Of a stretch of 64,000 nt of DNA, positions 59,367-64,000 are shown one piece after another. Source of the DNA: Rhytidiadelphus loreus (lineage: Eukaryota > Streptophyta > Bryopsida > Hypnales > Hylocomiaceae). The translations under genes were made by a program, and so were the position numbers. Numbering within the stretch: position 1 is the first letter of the stretch; each line of letters begins with the position of its first letter. The notes beneath the pieces are model-generated. The model had not been told where the DNA came from. It was given only the letters and a program-made list of their open reading frames with translations, and searched no databases. The DNA lies in NCBI GenBank assembly GCA_947034895.1, contig OX344765.1, positions 21,023,001 through 21,087,000 of the forward strand, given 5' to 3'.

Positions 59367-59771
59367 GTGACTACAAAATGTGACTGAAGTGAATATATGA
59401 CTAGCAAATTTGACTCAATGCTCTCCAAATATGTTTCCCACCCAAATTTTCCTAGTGTTGCTTTAAAAGAAAAAAAATGCCACTACCATGGAGATATGAT
59501 TGTAAAATCATGCCTGAAGCAAAAATATGACTAGCAATATGACTTAACGTCCCCAAACATGTTCCTTGTCATTCCTCATGAAGTACTTTGGCATTCCCAA
59601 GAAGCGTATAGTAAATGCTCCTGAAGTACATGACTAAAAAATAACTGATAGTTATATTTTGCAATCATATTTCTCTCCAAAGTGTTGGCCTTCAAGAATA
59701 TGATTGCGAGTAATTGCTGCTCATCCCTAATCATACTTTTGTAGTCATAAAATACCCATTTTCCTATAGTG
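59367..59771. repeat. Internally repetitive block ending TATAGTG
   Basis: Carries repeated TATGACTAGCAA(A)T / TGACT(A/T)A(C/A)-like steps and an inverse segment near its right end (ATACTTTTGTAGTCAT against TGACTACAAAATGTG at the left). It ends TTTTCCTATAGTG, like the CACTA MITE right ends here, but no matching CACTA start was found. Possibly a truncated MITE. Confidence 0.4.
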
Positions 59772-60772
59772 ATTCATTATGACAAAAAAAGGACTAGTAT
59801 TATGGGATGGAGAGAATATATACATTTCAAGTTTTCAAACTTACTCTATTTTGTACTTGTACGTAGAGCTGCAAAGTGGCACAATACGGTACTCACACGA
59901 CATAAATTGGGTCTCTTCCCTGAAGTACTCTGTTCCTTCCTTCACTTCTTCATTGCATTGCTGTGTCCGCCGTGCTTTATGATGTGCATTGTGAATTCCC
60001 ATCTTCCATTACTGTACCAAGCAACTACAATGCTGCACGGAGCAATCTGTTCTCGATCTCAAGTGATGAGTATTTTTGGTGTCTCCAGAACATCGATCAA
60101 TGGCGAAACTCATGCAATGAATCCGATCCATTCTGCGGTGGAGGTATTCCGAAATCCTGCCTCAATTTTCTTTGGAATGACTATATTGCAAATTGCGTAC
60201 TAGATCGTCTGAGAGATTGCGTGTTAGTTTGATTTCGTCACTTGCGACCTTTGGGTCCAGCAGACATTAAATTCATGCCGATCAGTCAGGTTGTTCAGAT
60301 GCCAAGTTGTATCTTCCATTATTAATGAGCACTTTAATTTGATGCTGTAGTGGTAAATCTGCTCTCGCGATAATTTCCTATGGTTGAGAATTTGCAGTCA
60401 GTTTTGGTGCTGCTCGGGGACATGGCGGAATTCATGCACTGATTTTGCAATGAATCCGATTTATTTGTGCGCTGGAGGTAACTCGAAATCATGTCTTTCC
60501 TCTAGAATGCATCATTTGCACATTGCGTCCCGGAGGTGCATATTAGGGTTGGCTATTCAGCTTCAACTTTGATTCTTCAGAAATTGAACTCAATGTAGCA
60601 AATTGAGGTCAATCAGATTGTTCAGAGTAGGTTACCGTGGTATAAGTTTTTTTTTAAATTCATTTTCACTGGTGTCTCTTGGATTCCGGAAGAATTCGAA
60701 AATGCACATGCCACATGACGTTCCTTTTTTTTTTTGGTGCAGTGCTTGCGTGACGTCAATATGTAAGTGGAG
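59772..60772 (+). promoter_or_regulatory. OGDH E1 upstream region with a diverged duplication
   Basis: Probably promoter and 5' UTR. Two diverged blocks about 330 bp apart share TCATGCA(A/C)TGA and CAATGAATCCGAT, then G(T/C)GGAGGTA (about 60108-60150 and 60432-60480). The AG at 60741-60742, after a poly-T tract, could end a 5' UTR intron. Confidence 0.45.
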
Positions 60773-63700
60773 ATGGCTTGCAAATTCTTGTCGTCTCTGG
60801 CCCGTCTGGCCCGCCTGGCTGGTGTAGGAAAGAGCATTGATGATAAGCGGCAACTCAGTCATAGGAAAAATGGAATGGATGCTACGAAATTCCTCATTCG
60901 AAAAAAATTGCGGCATTTGCTTTTGGTGCCGAGAAGTCACAGATTGTTTCATGTTGGGTCATTGCCTCGGAGGATCGACGTATTGCCAAAACCCCATGGA
61001 TTTTCCCTAGGGTTCTTGCGCTCGTTGCATGGAAGCAATGTGTGCCATTATAGCACATCTACGCAATCTGTGCCTCTCTCGAGATTGAAGGACAATTTTA
61101 TACATGGAACGAGTGGTAATTTCTTAGAGGAGCTTCAACGGCAGTGGGAAGCGGATCCGAACAGCGTGGACCCGTTGTGGCAAGTTTTCTTCAAGAATTT
61201 CACTGGGACGGGTGGTGGAATGACTCTCGCTGGCAGTAATTCCACACAGGTGGGTGCTCAGATTGAACAGGGGATCTCTCTGAACTCCGGTAGAGTATCT
61301 GGAATTGGTCATTTCTCAACAGTTGTTACTTTCTAGGTTTAGAATATTATACTAAGGAGCACACGCGAACATTAAGGTCGAGGATGTTCTTTCCGTCACT
61401 TTTAAGCATTTTGTAGGAGTGTGCTTTCATTGAGAGGTCACTCAATAGAGCTCACTAGAGAGCTCACTTTTGGGTACTGCAAGAGCCATTCTCTCTTGAA
61501 TCAAACTCTTCCAAATTTTTCTCACCCAATATTTGAATTTCTTATGCATCCTTCAAAGTGCGAGGTTGTAGATCACTATTGAAGTGACAGTAGAAAACCT
61601 CATTTCCATTTAGCATTAAGATGAGTGACCATAGACATTTAGCCAAGTCATGCTTGCTCCCAGTTTACTAATTGGAATCCAACTTAAACGTATGAAGAGA
61701 TGAGTTGCTGGTGGTAACATGGGTCAGTGTAGGTGACGGGATCAGGTCTCTGGCAACTTTTATATCTTCTACTAGTACCTTGTCATGAATTCCTTAGGCA
61801 ACCTTCTTCACTTGCTCTGAATATAAACTGGCTGCCTCGTGGCTCTCCTGCTTCCAGGATGGCTTGCGGGTTGCCATGCTGATTAGGGCTTACCAAGTTA
61901 GTGGGCACATGAAGGCCAGACTAGACCCTCTGAATTTAGATATCCGTACTCCACCTGCTGAGTTAGAGCCTCAGAGCTATGGATTCTCTGCTGCTGATAT
62001 GGACCGAGAGTTCGAGGTTGGTGTGGAAACAATGGCAGGAATATTGGGCGCTGGAAATCAACCGCAGACATTGAAGAACATTATTGCTCGGCTTGAGAAG
62101 GCATATTGTGACACCATAGGGTTTGAATACATGCACATTCAAGACCGGGATAAGTGCAACTGGCTCAGAGACAAGATTGAGAGTCAGGTGACGAACATAG
62201 TACTACCCTTTGAAATTGAAAGTTAGTCCGGACTAAATTGGCTTTTATTAACTTCTTATTGTTGACAATTCTGTTACAGAGGATTTTTTGATAATGTGTT
62301 GTCTAGATTTCGTGTAATCTGATGAACTGCACGATATATGTTTTAATATCAATTCTTGTAGGCTTGAGCAGCCTGTTTTGCTTTCGCCTGCTCGACGTGC
62401 GGAGATTTTCGACCGTCTGGTGTGGGGAACTCATTTCGAAAGCTTTATAGCTCAGAAGTGGACGGCAGCAAAGCGATTTGGCTTAGAGGGATGCGAGACT
62501 CTTATTCCTGGAATGAAGGTATGAGTACGTGGTGCCATAGGCTCAAACCTTTTTATTATGACCTTCTCTAAATATAAAATGACATTCCAGAATAGCCTGC
62601 ACATTTGCCACACTATCACTGACTATAGCACTTTTGTCACACATTCAAGCTATGTCATAGTGAATGGGTTGGGACCCCCAGGTGGTGAGATTAACTAGGT
62701 TTAAGTGCACTTGTGACCCTAGTTCAGAAATATCGTCTAAATGAAACTTTAGAAAATAAGTTTTCCTACAAGATTAGAATTTTCCCGAATGTTTCTTCAC
62801 TGTTTTTTAAAATTTTCTCCATTTAGAGTCTCCATCCTCTTATTGAGACGAGCGTATCTGCAGGAGCTGATTGACTCCGCAGCAGAAGGTGGCGTGGAGA
62901 GCGTTGTGATTGGAATGCCTCACCGTGGGCGGCTGAATGTGTTGGGAAACGTGGTGCGAAAGCCGCTTCGGCACATCTTCAGTGAGTTCAGTGGGGGCAT
63001 CAAACCGGTAGGAGAGGATGGGAGCTACACTGGCAGTGGTGATGTGAAGTATCACTTGGGCACATCGTATGACCGGCCCACTCGTAGTGGCAAGAATATT
63101 CATTTGTCACTCGTGGCCAACCCAAGCCATTTGGAGGCTGTCGCGCCGGTTGTGATTGGAAAAACGCGTGCCAAGCAGTACTACTCAAATGACAAAGAGG
63201 GACGGAAGAACATGGCTGTGATCATGCATGGAGATGGCAGCTTTTCTGGCCAGGGAGTCGTGTATGAAACCCTGCACCTGAGCGACCTCCCGAATTACTG
63301 TACTGGTGGCAGTGTCCACATCGTTGTCAACAACCAGGTCTGTAGAACAACGATTTCTGTGTTTTTTAGACGCTGTCTTTCCGTTTCGTTCCATGTCGCC
63401 AATCTCTAGTACTTGCATTTTGATGCTCGTCTGTATTTTCTAGGTTGCTTTCACAACAGACCCCAAATTCAGTCGCTCCTCACCTTACTGCACTGATGTG
63501 GCCAAAGCACTATGCGCCCCAATATTTCATGTGAATGGGGATGATGTGGAAGCAGTTGTGCGTGTGTGTGACTTGGCTGCTAAATGGCGCTGCCATTTCC
63601 TTTCTGATGTGATCGTGGATATCGTGTGCTATCGGAGGTAAATTATCATCACGCCTTCCAGAAGGACTATTTCTGCTATTCTTGTGTAGTTGCAGTAGCA

Positions 63701-64000
63701 TCGAGAGGAAGTTCCTGTGACATCAGTGACCCTTGTTGTATTGCAGGTTTGGACACAATGAGATTGATGAGCCTTTCTTTACACAGCCGACCATGTATTC
63801 TGTAAGACCTCCACTACTGCCTCATCTTCGTTTACTTTGCATTTGACTGTTATTTTCTAACACTCTCTCATAACACTTTGGGTAAGCTGGATGTGAGATT
63901 ATGCGTCGCTGTTTTTTACTCCAGGTAATTAAAAACCATCCAAATTCACTGGCTATCTACGAGAAAAAGTGTCTTGAAAATGGACTTTTGGGCAAGGAAG
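60773..64000 (+). CDS. 2-oxoglutarate dehydrogenase E1, mitochondrial (5' half)
   Basis: Exons 60773-61249, 61858-62187, 62372-62518, 62864-63337, 63444-63637, 63747-63801 and 63925 to the window edge, all in phase. E1 decarboxylates 2-oxoglutarate with thiamine diphosphate in the TCA-cycle complex in the mitochondrial matrix. The first 100 residues are basic and Ser-rich, as in a mitochondrial presequence. [20 protein letters not shown] is the conserved E1 N-terminal helix. [47 protein letters not shown] and [14 protein letters not shown] are family signatures. [10 protein letters not shown]...HIVVNNQ is the thiamine diphosphate/magnesium site. [15 protein letters not shown] follows. The start is the ATG with GAGATGG context; a preceding in-frame GTG was not used. 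The acceptor before exon 3 (GAGCAG) is one of two phase-compatible choices. The C-terminal half lies beyond the window. Confidence 0.95.

Noticed and set aside
60767..60772. Start of OGDH E1 at 60767
   Set aside because: That codon is GTG; ATG at 60773 has good context.

Overview
This window is nuclear DNA of a land plant or close streptophyte relative. Genes have short GT-AG introns, and one encodes a plastid-targeted BASS2-type carrier. The AATF leader carries plant telo-box motifs, and the repeats are typical plant families (Ty1/copia with a tRNA-iMet primer site, CACTA, hAT, MULE, Stowaway-like). I cannot name the species. The unusual MULE cargo and the piggyBac remains would fit a non-seed plant, but that is a guess. 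I saw no tRNA or rRNA gene, CRISPR array or organellar segment.

Layout: 1-720 holds a decayed piggyBac transposase. 1473-8524 is a decayed Ty1/copia element with about 207-bp LTRs, itself invaded by a CACTA element, a foldback element and a hAT-type MITE. 8699-21564 is a 12.9-kb Mutator-like element with long terminal inverted repeats and a perfect 10-bp target duplication. It holds two divergent spliced genes: a SWIM/DDE transposase (minus) and a large gene that appears to fuse a ParB-like domain to a beta-class-type DNA methyltransferase fold (plus). Both are damaged: three in-frame stops, all TAG, plus a hAT MITE inside a ParB exon. A 129-bp tandem array sits in the second gene's first intron. 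21575-25600 is non-coding with two MITEs. 25722-26999 is an intronless BASS2 gene. 27000-34440 is AT-rich and built largely of TTAA-flanked piggyBac-like elements. 34968-36993 (minus) is a four-exon gene I do not recognise. 37300-42765 is again MITE-rich.

The right half is more genic: AATF/TRAUB (43439-47702, plus, 14 exons), an NPF/PTR transporter (48657-51850, minus, 3 exons), non-coding repeats (53-59 kb, including a Stowaway-like element and a cluster of CCAATCGGT motifs), and the 5' half of mitochondrial 2-oxoglutarate dehydrogenase E1 (60773 to the window edge, plus).

The host genes are unrelated housekeeping or transport genes (plastid pyruvate import, ribosome biogenesis, proton-coupled transport, TCA cycle) with no operon-like logic. 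The main novelty is the MULE that carries what looks like a DNA-modification gene. Exon borders come from reading frames and GT/AG sites only; no alignment or transcript was available.
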